The position numbers and the translations under genes are program-made. Below are positions 40,561-48,516 of a stretch of DNA of 64,000 nt, piece by piece. Origin of the DNA: Streptomyces spiroverticillatus (GTDB lineage Bacteria > Actinomycetota > Actinomycetes > Streptomycetales > Streptomycetaceae); the NCBI GenBank assembly GCA_014650415.1, contig BMUX01000005.1:186001-250000 (forward strand), read 5' to 3'. The first letter of the stretch is position 1. Every line of letters begins with the position of its first letter. The notes under the pieces are model-generated. The model worked only from the letters and a program-made list of their open reading frames with translations, searched no databases and had not been told where the DNA came from.

Positions 40561-41865
40561 GTGACAGAAAGACACCACGGGCACGCCCCCGCCGAAACGG
40601 CGGACGTGATCGTCCTCGGGGCCGGTCCCGCCGGGCTCGTTCTCGCGAATCTGCTGCTCGACCAGGGCATCGACTGCGTCGTCCTGGAACGCGCCGACCG
40701 CGCCCACGTCGAGACGCGGGCCCGCGCCGGATTCCTCGCGGCCCACACCGTACGCATCCTGGAACGGCACGGGCTGGCCGACGGGCTGCGGCTGCGCGGC
40801 AAGGTCCACAGCACCTGCGAATTCCGGACCGAGGAGGGGCGGTTCCGGCTGGACTACGGCGCGTTGGGCAGCGGTGAAACGCATGTCGTGTATCCGCAGC
40901 AGGACCTCGTCAGCGACCTGCTGGCCCGGTTCGTCGGCGCCGGCGGGCAGGTACGTTTCTCCGCCGAGGCCACCGAGGTGCGCGACGCCGACGGCGACCG
41001 GCCCACCGTGCACGTCCGCGAGAGCGACGGGCGGCCCGCCCGCTGGCAGGGGCGGTACGTCGCCGGATGCGACGGCAGGCACGGTGCGGCCCGCCGCTCC
41101 CTGCCGCCCGGCGCGGTCCGCCGCCGGCACATCGACCACGGGATCTCCTGGCTGGGCCTGCTCGCCGAGGCCCCGCCCAGCCTCGACGCCGTGGGTTACG
41201 CGGTGCACGCCCGGGGATTCGCCGGGCACATGGCCCGTACCGACACGATCACCCGCTACTACCTCCAGGTCGCCCGCGGAACGCCCGCGGACTCCTGGTC
41301 CGAGGAGCGGATCTGGGACGAGCTGGACCTGCGGACGGGGGCCAAGGAGTACGGCCCGCTGACCCGCGGCCGGATCGTGGAGCGCGCGATCGTCGACCTG
41401 GAGTCGGACGTGCTCGACCCGCTGCGCCACGGCCGACTCCTGCTGGCGGGCGACGCGGCCGCGCTCATCAGCCCGTCCGCCGCGAAGGGGGCCAACCTCG
41501 CGGTGCTGGAGGCGGAGTTGCTGGCGGGGGCGCTCGGCGACGCGCTGCAACGCAATGACGGCGCGGGCCTGGACGCGTACTCCGCGAAGTGCCTGGCCCA
41601 CGTCTGGCGGGCGCAGGAGTTCTCCCGCTGGATGATCGAGCTGCTGCACGATCCGTCCGGCTGGCACGGCGGCCCGGCGGGGCCGACCGGGCCGACCGGG
41701 CCGATCGGGTCGACCGGGCCGATCGGGCCGACCGGGCCGGAAGACGTCGACGGCCCGTCCGAAGAATCGTTGTTCCTCGACTCCTTGCGCCGCTCCCGCC
41801 TCGCCTCTCTCGCCACCTCACGCCGCCAGCAGGACTGGTTCGCCACTCGCTACGTGGGCCTGTGA
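40561..41865 (+). CDS. PobA-like aromatic-ring hydroxylase (FAD)
   Basis: 434 residues. VIVLGAGPAGLVLANLLLDQ is the GxGxxG motif; RARAGFLAAHTVRILERHG and THVVYPQQDLVSDLLARF are close to 4-hydroxybenzoate 3-monooxygenase; VAGCDGRHGAARRSLP is the DG motif. The GD motif reads LLAGDAAALISPSAAKGANLAVL: the His usual in GDAAH is Ala, and PPTGAKG is SPSAAKG. It should hydroxylate a phenolic acid with NADPH, but the altered motif leaves activity and substrate uncertain. A collagen-like insertion of Gly-Pro-Thr/Ile triplets (41671-41740) sits near the C-terminus. The methyltransferase gene follows 80 bp downstream. Confidence 0.83.
   Translation: MTERHHGHAPAETADVIVLGAGPAGLVLANLLLDQGIDCVVLERADRAHVETRARAGFLAAHTVRILERHGLADGLRLRGKVHSTCEFRTEEGRFRLDYGALGSGETHVVYPQQDLVSDLLARFVGAGGQVRFSAEATEVRDADGDRPTVHVRESDGRPARWQGRYVAGCDGRHGAARRSLPPGAVRRRHIDHGISWLGLLAEAPPSLDAVGYAVHARGFAGHMARTDTITRYYLQVARGTPADSWSEERIWDELDLRTGAKEYGPLTRGRIVERAIVDLESDVLDPLRHGRLLLAGDAAALISPSAAKGANLAVLEAELLAGALGDALQRNDGAGLDAYSAKCLAHVWRAQEFSRWMIELLHDPSGWHGGPAGPTGPTGPIGSTGPIGPTGPEDVDGPSEESLFLDSLRRSRLASLATSRRQQDWFATRYVGL
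41671..41740 (+). repeat. 9-bp repeat coding for Gly-Pro-Thr/Ile triplets
   Basis: About seven copies of GGGCCGACC-type units, with GATC and TCGACC variants, encode GPAGPTGPTGPIGSTGP followed by IGPTGP. It lies in frame within the hydroxylase gene. Confidence 0.85.
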
Positions 41866-41945
41866 GCCGGGGCAACCGCCCCGCTCGCGTACCCGCGCAT
41901 CCGCGCCACCCCATCTCCCACGCACGCTTGAGGATCTCCCCTGCC

Positions 41946-43718
41946 ATGAACACGACACTCACGAGCGACCCCGAAGCACTGAGCGACCCCGCAGAGCTGA
42001 GTCATCCCGCAGCGCTGGGCGACCCCGCAGAACCGCGCGACACCACGGACGTCGCGCGGCTGCGTGCCGCCGTCGGCTTCGTCAGGGAGCAGGACGTCGC
42101 CACGCTCCTTCCCCTGCTGCTGCCCGGGCTCGACCCGGACGGACCCGAGCTGCGGTCCGTCCTGGAGCACTGCCGGTTCTGCCATGCCGCGCTGCTCGTC
42201 TTCCCCGCTGACGACGCCGCGCTGCCCGCCCTGCTCGCCGACTGCGGGCTCGACGCCTCCGCCGAGCCGCGTCCGAGTGTGGTCGTACGCGACCGCCTCG
42301 CCCGGCGGCACGGGCTGCCGCCCGCCGGGCTGGACGTCACCATCCACCGCCCGCCGGTGCCGTCCGCCGAGGGCGACCGGCGGACGGTGGAGGTGTTCGC
42401 GCTGACCGTCGCACCCGGTTCCGCCGCCGAGACGATCGCCGCCGAGGAGCGCGCCCACCAGCACGAGACGCACGTCGCCTTCCAGGCGGTACGTCCCGAC
42501 CCGCTGGTCCTGCGCGGCCTGCACGCCGCCTTCCTCGGCCACGGCGCGACCCCCGACGGCGGCGGCTACAACCACCACGAGAACGGCACCGTCCTCTACT
42601 TCACGGTGCCCGCGCGGTCCCCGTCCCCGTACCGCCGCATCGAGCTGTACGCCCCCGGCGACCACCGCGACCTGCTGGCCGCCCACCTCGCCGACCAGCA
42701 GTCCCGGCAGCCTGCCGAAACGCTCCTGCGCCAGATGACCGGCGCCTGGACCACCCAGGCCCTGGCGGTCTGCGCGCGGCTCGGGCTGGCGGACGTGCTG
42801 CGTACGGACGAGACCCTGGACGCGGTGGAGCTGGCACAGAAGCTCGGTGCCGACCCCGGGAGCCTGACCTCGCTGCTGCGCTACCTCACCATGCTGGGCG
42901 CGGTCGCCGAACGGCCCGACGGCTTCCGGCTCACCGGACGCGGCACGCTCCTGCGCGAGGACACGCCCGGGTCCATGCGGGCGCTGGCCCTGATGTACGG
43001 CGGGCCCTTCTACCGGTCGTTCGCCGAGCTGGAGCACACGGTGCGCACCGGCGAGGTCGCCTTCGACCACCTGCACGGCGAGAACCACTTCGACCACTTC
43101 GCCCGCGACCCGGAGCTGGCGGACCTGTTCGACCGGTCGATGGCGGCGAGTTCGCGGATGTTCGAGCCGCTGCCCGCGCACCCGGTGTTCGTCGCCGCCG
43201 CCGCGCGTACGGCCCGTACGACCGTGGTGGACGTCGCGGGCGGCACCGGCGAGCTGCTGGCGCGGGTACTGGCCGCGCACCCGTCCCTGCACGGGGCCCT
43301 GCTGGAGCGCCCGCAGACCATCGACGCCGCCCGCGTCCTGCTGACCAAGGCGGGCCACGGCGACCGGTGCGCCTTCCACCCCGGCGACTTCGCGGACGTG
43401 CCCGCGGGCGGCGACGTCTATCTGCTCTCCCGGGTCCTGCACGACTGGGACGACGACCGCTGCCGGGAGATCCTGCGGCACTGCGCCGACGCCATGCCCG
43501 ACCACGCGGACCTGCTTGTCGTCGAGCGGATCCTCCCCGACGACGGCGCGCCGTCGCTGGCCACGGCGTGGGACCTGCACATGCGGTGCAACGTGGGCGG
43601 CCGCGAGCGCCGGGCCGAGCACTTCGCGCGGCTGTTCGCGGACGCGGGGCTGGTGCTGGTGGACCGTGCGCCGTTGCCGCTTGACGCATCGGTTCTTCAG
43701 GTGCGGAAGGTGCTTTAG
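41946..43718 (+). CDS. Two-domain O-methyltransferase with unassigned N-terminal domain
   Basis: 590 residues, about 250 more than usual. From about residue 255 it is an acetylserotonin-O-methyltransferase/TcmN-type enzyme: dimerisation segment WTTQALAVCARLGLADVLRT, SAM motif VVDVAGGTGELLARVLAAHP, GDFADVPAGGDVYLLSRVLH and the catalytic-His region HDWDDDRC. It would methylate a hydroxyl of a polyketide or aromatic. Residues 30-250 form a soluble domain (PGLDPDGPELRSVLEHCRFC, GGGYNHHENGTVLYFTVPA, YRRIELYAPGDHRDLLAAHL) that I do not recognise. The first 28 residues contain a degenerate SDPAELS repeat. Next to the PobA-like gene it suggests a hydroxylation-methylation pair. Confidence 0.85.
   Translation: MNTTLTSDPEALSDPAELSHPAALGDPAEPRDTTDVARLRAAVGFVREQDVATLLPLLLPGLDPDGPELRSVLEHCRFCHAALLVFPADDAALPALLADCGLDASAEPRPSVVVRDRLARRHGLPPAGLDVTIHRPPVPSAEGDRRTVEVFALTVAPGSAAETIAAEERAHQHETHVAFQAVRPDPLVLRGLHAAFLGHGATPDGGGYNHHENGTVLYFTVPARSPSPYRRIELYAPGDHRDLLAAHLADQQSRQPAETLLRQMTGAWTTQALAVCARLGLADVLRTDETLDAVELAQKLGADPGSLTSLLRYLTMLGAVAERPDGFRLTGRGTLLREDTPGSMRALALMYGGPFYRSFAELEHTVRTGEVAFDHLHGENHFDHFARDPELADLFDRSMAASSRMFEPLPAHPVFVAAAARTARTTVVDVAGGTGELLARVLAAHPSLHGALLERPQTIDAARVLLTKAGHGDRCAFHPGDFADVPAGGDVYLLSRVLHDWDDDRCREILRHCADAMPDHADLLVVERILPDDGAPSLATAWDLHMRCNVGGRERRAEHFARLFADAGLVLVDRAPLPLDASVLQVRKVL
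41960..42035 (+). repeat. 18-bp in-frame repeat at the methyltransferase N-terminus
   Basis: Four degenerate 18-bp units of the GAGCGACCCCGCAGAGCT type encode SDPEAL, SDPAEL, SHPAAL and GDPAEP. Confidence 0.75.
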
Positions 43719-43732
43719 GTACGGAAGGTGCT

Positions 43733-44692
43733 CTAGGTAAGCAAGAGGGGTGCGCCCTCCGTATGGCCCACGGGGTCCAGGAGTTGCCCGGCGGCCCGGG
43801 CCAGCGACGTCAGTGTGCGTCGCCGGTCCGGGGTCCAGGCGGTCGCCATGCGCTGATGGACGGAGATCACGCCGACGAGGACGCCGTGCCGGGTGGTGAC
43901 GGGCAGCGACACCACCGCGCCGACCCCGGCGTCCCGGACCGCGTCCATGGCGGGGGTGCCCAGGAAGACCGGGGAGTGGAGCACTTCCTCGACAAAGACG
44001 GGCGCCCGGTCCAGGGCGGCGACGCCGCAGGCGGTGTCGCGGTCGTCGACGGTGGCGAAGAAGTCGAGGAAGGGCTGGTGGAAGCCGCGCTGCGAGGTGA
44101 GGTGCAGCAGCCCGGTGCCGGGTTCGAGGAGTTGGGCGTTGCCCATCGGGGCGCCGGTGATCCGCAGGGCGAGGGCGAGGGCGTCGCGCAGCAGGGCCTG
44201 CCGGTGGCGGTAGTCGTCGCGGGAGAACAGCCCGACGGGGGTGAGGTCGACCCGCAGCCCGGGGTGCCCGCCGCTGAGCCGCAGGGTGCGCAGGACCTGG
44301 CTGCGGGCGCTTTCGACCACCAACTCTCGGCCGATTGACCGGAGTTGCTGCGCGGCGCCTGCCATCAGATCCAGGGCGTCCGGTGAGCAGAAGGTGACCT
44401 GGCTCAGGTCGAGGGCGAGCCGCCGGGGCGTGCCGGTGAGGGTACGCAGCAGGCGGGCGAGGGAGTGCAGGCAGGCCAGATCGAGTTCGCCGGCGACGCG
44501 CAGGGTGATGCCGCGTCCGTCGTTCACGGTCACGGTGAAGCAGGCGGCGGGTCCGAGAGTGGCCCAGCCGACGCCGCCGACGGGTGCGGGAGGCTCCAAC
44601 TCCCGTACGGATATGGCCGGTTCGCGATCATCACCTCGCAGCAGGACGTCTCTCACCCCGTGCCGTGCGGCCTGCGACTGCGTTGTGCCCAT
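43733..44692 (-). CDS. STAS-GAF regulatory protein
   Basis: 319 residues from ATG 44692; ATG 44731 would add 13. The N-terminal half is a STAS domain of the anti-anti-sigma type (GRGITLRVAGELDLACLHSL, PRRLALDLSQVTFCSPDALD, where Ser is the usual phosphorylated residue). The C-terminal half is a GAF domain (NAQLLEPGTGLLHLTSQRGF, APVFVEEVLHSPVFLG, VGAVVSLPVTTRHGVLVGVI). Streptomyces has many STAS-GAF proteins thought to link a signal to SigB/SigF-like sigma factors through partner anti-sigma kinases. No kinase or sigma gene is adjacent. Confidence 0.87.
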   Translation of the reverse strand: MGTTQSQAARHGVRDVLLRGDDREPAISVRELEPPAPVGGVGWATLGPAACFTVTVNDGRGITLRVAGELDLACLHSLARLLRTLTGTPRRLALDLSQVTFCSPDALDLMAGAAQQLRSIGRELVVESARSQVLRTLRLSGGHPGLRVDLTPVGLFSRDDYRHRQALLRDALALALRITGAPMGNAQLLEPGTGLLHLTSQRGFHQPFLDFFATVDDRDTACGVAALDRAPVFVEEVLHSPVFLGTPAMDAVRDAGVGAVVSLPVTTRHGVLVGVISVHQRMATAWTPDRRRTLTSLARAAGQLLDPVGHTEGAPLLLT

Positions 44693-44844
44693 GAGGCACC
44701 ATCCCACCAATGCACCCCACGAATCGGCCACAAGCTCGCAATTGACCCCCGAAGGGTCAATGATTCAACTTCCGTGTCCGACTTTTTCGGGCACCTCGGC
44801 AGGGCGAGGCGGGCCGCGCATCACCCCTGGGGGAGAATGCCGGA

Positions 44845-45531
44845 ATGAGACATGTGTTCGCAGGAATACCGGAGTTGGCGGGCGCCGCCGTCCCCCGCAC
44901 CGCAGTCGTCGTCGATGTCATGCGTGCCTTCACCGTCGCCGCCTGGGCCTTCGAGCGGGGCGCCGAGAAGATCGTCCTGGCCGCCACGCTGGACGAGGCA
45001 CTCGCCCTCAAGCACGCGAACCCCGGCTGGCTCGCGCTGAAGGACGGGGCCCTGGAGGAGGGCTTCGACGCGGTCAACTCCCCCGCGCTGCTGCGGTCGG
45101 TGGACCTCTCCGGCCGCACCGTGGTGCAGAAGACGACGGCGGGGACGGTGGGCGCCCTGGCCGTAGCCGACGCGCCGCTGATCCTCTGCGCGAGCTTCGT
45201 GGTCGCGGGGGCGACGGCCCGGGTGCTGCGGGAGCGGGGGGCCACCGAGGTGACGTACGTGGTCACGGGCGAGGACGGGCGCGCCGACGAAGACCTGGCC
45301 TGCGCCGAGTACGTCGCCGCGCTCGCCGGAGGCTCGGCAACCGAGGCGGATCCGTACGTCGAACGCGCCCGGAAGTCACAGGCCGCCGCCGAACTCACCA
45401 CGGGCGTACGGAGCGGCTCGCACCCGGAGGACGTCGAACTCTGCGTGCAGACGGACCGCTTCCCCTTCGCGATGGAGGCCCGCAGGGAGGGCCCGCTGAT
45501 GGTGCTGCGGCCGGTCGCCCCGCAGGCCTGA
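44845..45531 (+). CDS. comB: Probable 2-phosphosulfolactate phosphatase (ComB family)
   Basis: 228 residues. [20 protein letters not shown] is the ComB signature (VVVDVLRAFT), followed by [30 protein letters not shown] and [15 protein letters not shown]. ComB hydrolyses 2-phosphosulfolactate to sulfolactate in coenzyme M biosynthesis in archaea; actinobacterial homologues lack that pathway and probably act on another phosphate. Start ATG 44845 with GGGAGA upstream. No other sulfonate gene is nearby, so the family name is firm and the pathway open. Confidence 0.8.
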   Translation: MRHVFAGIPELAGAAVPRTAVVVDVMRAFTVAAWAFERGAEKIVLAATLDEALALKHANPGWLALKDGALEEGFDAVNSPALLRSVDLSGRTVVQKTTAGTVGALAVADAPLILCASFVVAGATARVLRERGATEVTYVVTGEDGRADEDLACAEYVAALAGGSATEADPYVERARKSQAAAELTTGVRSGSHPEDVELCVQTDRFPFAMEARREGPLMVLRPVAPQA

Positions 45532-45544
45532 GCCGCCGCTGCCT

Positions 45545-46189
45545 TCAGCCGAGCAACGGGCCGACGAGCGCCCGCAGTTCGGCCGCCCCCCGGTAGTGGT
45601 GGCCGGTCAGTCCCGCCTCGGTCGCCGCCGAGACGTTGGCGCGGGTGTCGTCCACGAACAGGCAGCGTTCCACGGGTACGCCCACCAGGCGGGCCGCTTC
45701 CGCGAAGACGCGGGGGTCGGGTTTGGCGATGCCGAAGCGGGAGGTGTTGAACACCGCGTCGAAGGCGTCGGCCAGGCCCTTGGCCGCCAGGTAGGACTCC
45801 AGGCGGGTGGTGGCGTTGGAGACCAGGACGACGGGCACCCTGACCCTCAACGCGCCGAGCAGGTCGAGGAGTTCGGCGTCGATGCGGCCGCTGAGTGCGC
45901 TCCACTCGCCGACCAGGGCGCGCGCCCGGTCCGCCGAGCCGCAGGTCGCCGTCAGCGCGACGGCGACCTGCGCCCGCCACTCCTCGTCCGTGAGGCGGCC
46001 CGTGACCGCCGCCTCCAGCAGCCCGTCCTCGAACGCTGCCCCGGCCAGGGTCCCTTCGGGCAGGCCGCGGGCGCGGTCCAGGGCGGACATGCCGTCGGGG
46101 TCCCAGAGGTTCAGTACGCCGTCGAAGTCGACGAGGACGGCGGCGAAGGGCGGGGGCCCCATGGGGTCCGTGGATTCCGTGGCTTCCAT
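45545..46189 (-). CDS. HAD-superfamily hydrolase (subfamily IA)
   Basis: 214 residues with all four HAD motifs: VLVDFDGVLNLWD (motif I, nucleophile and general acid Asp), VVLVSNATTRLESYL (II), FGIAKPDPRVFAEAARLVG (III Lys) and CLFVDDTRANVSAATEAGL (IV). The four-helix cap (FEDGLLEAAVTGRLTDEEWR) fits phosphoglycolate-phosphatase-like or epoxide-hydrolase-N-like enzymes. Substrate unknown. An alternative start at ATG 46162 would remove nine residues. It is convergent with comB, the stops lying 13 bp apart. Confidence 0.86.
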   Translation of the reverse strand: MEATESTDPMGPPPFAAVLVDFDGVLNLWDPDGMSALDRARGLPEGTLAGAAFEDGLLEAAVTGRLTDEEWRAQVAVALTATCGSADRARALVGEWSALSGRIDAELLDLLGALRVRVPVVLVSNATTRLESYLAAKGLADAFDAVFNTSRFGIAKPDPRVFAEAARLVGVPVERCLFVDDTRANVSAATEAGLTGHHYRGAAELRALVGPLLG

Positions 46190-46223
46190 GGGGAGGGATG
46201 ATGCCAGCCGCCCCTCCGCCCGC

Positions 46224-47345
46224 TCACACCGGCAGGTGCCGCGCGAAGAAACCCCGCACGAGCTGGGACACCGCCCCCGGACGCACCGTCCCGACCATCC
46301 CCGCCCGCTGCTCGGCCGTCATCAGGCCCGCCCGCCGAAGCTGCGGGACGAGGGCCGCGTAGTCGGTGAAGGCCCAGTGGTTGGCGTGGGCGAGTTCCCG
46401 GCGGGCGACGGGGCCGCCGTGGGCGAGGAGCGCGGACCAGGAACGGTCGAAGCGGGCGTCGCGGAAGCCGTCCGTGCCCGCGAGGAGCAGCGGGCGGTCC
46501 GGGCGCTGCCGGGCCACGGGGAACAGCTCGCCGTCCAGACCGTCGAGGTAGCCCTCCATGTTCACGGCGGCGACGACCCGCCGGTCCTCGTGGAACGCCT
46601 GGGCGACGGCGGTGCCGCCGGCGGAGTGCCCGTACAGCCCGGCCCTCCTCAGCCCCAGTGCGTCCAGCACGAACCGGAGATCGGCCACCCGGGTCCCGAT
46701 CATGGTGCGGAAGCCCGCCGCGTCCATGTCCGGGCGCAGCTCGGTGATCCGTACGCGCTCGGAACGTCCGGGTCGCACTCCCGGGAACTCGACCTGACTG
46801 GCGTCGCCGGGGTGGTCGACGAGGACGACGTTCCAGCCGTACGAGACGAGTTCTGCGGCCAGGACGCTGCCCATGGTGCGGGAGTCGCCGCCGCCGGGGC
46901 TGTGGAGGAGGGTGGGCCGCCGGCCGGGCAACGGGGCGGTGCCGGTACGGGCGTGGGTGAGGGTGGCGGCCCAGTCGACCCCGGCGGCGGGCAGGAACGG
47001 CGCGCGCACCATCGGCGCGAGGTCGGTGAAATCCCGGGCCTCGGCGGGCGTGAGCTGCGGCAGCCGCGGTTGCCGCCCGCCGGGCACGGTCGGCCGCAGG
47101 AGGGTGACCATGAGCTCACGGACGCCGATCGCGGGCGTCCACGGGTCGTTGCGGCTGCGGTCGACGAGATACCGGATCTCGGCACCGACACCGTACGGCC
47201 CGGTGGGCGCGGGCAGCCGAAGCCGCATCCCGTTCGAACTGGCGAGGGCCTGCGCCGGATTGAGGGCTGCGCCCCCCAGGGCCAATGCTGCGGCGACACC
47301 GCCCTTGACGAAGGTACGGCGGCCGGGTGCGGGGTTGTCAGTCAT
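46224..47345 (-). CDS. Tat-exported alpha/beta hydrolase (PAF-acetylhydrolase/lipase-like)
   Basis: 373 residues. The N-terminus GRRTFVKGGVAAALALGGAA is a twin-arginine signal with Ala-rich core and likely cleavage near ALA at 35. The hydrolase core has PTLLHSPGGGDSRT (oxyanion), AGLYGHSAGGTAVAQA (nucleophile Ser), LLAGTDGFRDARFD (acid region) and ELAHANHWAFTD (His). This order resembles platelet-activating-factor acetylhydrolase and related secreted lipases. The start is ATG 47345 with AGGA eight bases upstream. It is divergent from a winged-helix regulator gene that begins about 100 bp away, a natural regulator candidate. Confidence 0.87.
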   Translation of the reverse strand: MTDNPAPGRRTFVKGGVAAALALGGAALNPAQALASSNGMRLRLPAPTGPYGVGAEIRYLVDRSRNDPWTPAIGVRELMVTLLRPTVPGGRQPRLPQLTPAEARDFTDLAPMVRAPFLPAAGVDWAATLTHARTGTAPLPGRRPTLLHSPGGGDSRTMGSVLAAELVSYGWNVVLVDHPGDASQVEFPGVRPGRSERVRITELRPDMDAAGFRTMIGTRVADLRFVLDALGLRRAGLYGHSAGGTAVAQAFHEDRRVVAAVNMEGYLDGLDGELFPVARQRPDRPLLLAGTDGFRDARFDRSWSALLAHGGPVARRELAHANHWAFTDYAALVPQLRRAGLMTAEQRAGMVGTVRPGAVSQLVRGFFARHLPV

Positions 47346-47447
47346 GGAAGGCATCCTGGTGACGGGCCCGTCACGGGGACGAGGCTTACGACCGGAGCCG
47401 AAAGGCTTGCGCCGAACGGGCCGAACGACCTGAACGGGGGGACCCGC

Positions 47448-48476
47448 ATCACCAGGATCCACTTCACCGCGGCCGACCTCGCCCGTGTCCGGTTCGCCCC
47501 GCGCCCCTCGCCCGTTCCCGAGCTGCACGCGGCCCTCATGTCGCTGGCCTCCCCGCACCCGGACCCGCTCTTCGCCCGCTGGCGGAGCCGGTTGCTGCGG
47601 TCGCTGCCCCGGGCCGCCGAGCCGCTCGCGGACCTCGTGCCGGGCGGACGGCCGCCCGCGTTCCTCGACGTGCTGGGGGACACGCTGGACGAGGGGTGCG
47701 CGCTCATCAGGTCCGCCGAGCCCGCTCTCGTACGGGAAGGGCTGGAGCAGGCGTACGGTCCGCAGCCCGCCCCGCCCTGGATACGCGCCCTGCACGCGGG
47801 CGAGCCCGAGGGCTGGCGCACCTGGGAGCGGGCCCAGCGGGCGGCGTACGAGTCGGCCCTCGCTCCGGTCTGGCCGCTGGTCCAGGACCTGCACCGGGCG
47901 GAGTTCACCCGCCACGCGCTCACCGTGGCGGAACAGGGCCTGGGTGCGGCCCTGTTGGCACTGGTCCCGGGTTCGCGCATGAACGAGGGGGTCTGGGAGT
48001 GGCCCTCGGCGGGCCCGGACGTACACCTCGCCGGGCGCGGACTGCTGCTGCGACCGACCTTCCACTGGCGGCACGGCCCCCTCGTCCAGGACCTCCCGGA
48101 CCGGCCGGTCGCCCTCGCCTGTCCGGCGGGCCCAGGCCTCCCGCTCCTCGCCCTCACGGAGCCGGAGCCGGGTCCGCCCGCAGACGACCCGCTGGCGGGG
48201 GTCCTGGGCCGCACCCGGCTCGCCGTGCTGCGCGCCCTCGACGAGCCGCAGACCACCACGGGCCTCGCCGCCCGCACGGGCGTGAGCAGCGCGACGGCCT
48301 CCTCGCACGCCTCGGCGCTGCGTGCGGCGGGCCTGCTGACGACGACCAGGACGGGGCTGTCGGTCAGACATGCGCGCACTCCGCTCGGGGAGTTGTTGAT
48401 CGGGGGGACGTCCTGGCCGAGGACCAGGGCGGTGTCCGAGCCGGTCGACCCGGCGGGACAGAGGCACCGGCGCTGA
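47448..48476 (+). CDS. ArsR-like winged-helix regulator (DUF5937 type), possible ATC start
   Basis: About 342 residues. The N-terminus TRIHFTAADLARVRFAPRPS is the conserved opening of DUF5937-containing regulators. The C-terminal winged helix is LGRTRLAVLRALDEPQTTTG, LAARTGVSSATASSHASALR and AAGLLTTTRTGLSVRHAR. The frame upstream of TRIHF has no ATG, GTG or TTG near enough; the codon before TRIHF is ATC at 47448 with GGGGGG six bases upstream, and CTG at 47430 is the other option. Divergent from the Tat-exported hydrolase. It ends three bases or so before the TTCAACGT operator of the next gene. Confidence 0.78.
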   Translation: MTRIHFTAADLARVRFAPRPSPVPELHAALMSLASPHPDPLFARWRSRLLRSLPRAAEPLADLVPGGRPPAFLDVLGDTLDEGCALIRSAEPALVREGLEQAYGPQPAPPWIRALHAGEPEGWRTWERAQRAAYESALAPVWPLVQDLHRAEFTRHALTVAEQGLGAALLALVPGSRMNEGVWEWPSAGPDVHLAGRGLLLRPTFHWRHGPLVQDLPDRPVALACPAGPGLPLLALTEPEPGPPADDPLAGVLGRTRLAVLRALDEPQTTTGLAARTGVSSATASSHASALRAAGLLTTTRTGLSVRHARTPLGELLIGGTSWPRTRAVSEPVDPAGQRHRR

Positions 48477-48502
48477 TTCAACGTAAAGTGTTTCAACGTT
48501 GA
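48477..48502. promoter_or_regulatory. MarR operator with TTCAACGT repeats
   Basis: TTCAACGT occurs at 48477-48484 and 48492-48499; the second is part of the perfect 10-bp palindrome TCAACGTTGA (48493-48502). It directly precedes TATTCT at 48505-48510, so a bound MarR would block the promoter of its own gene. Confidence 0.65.
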
Positions 48503-48516
48503 GATATTCTGTGACC

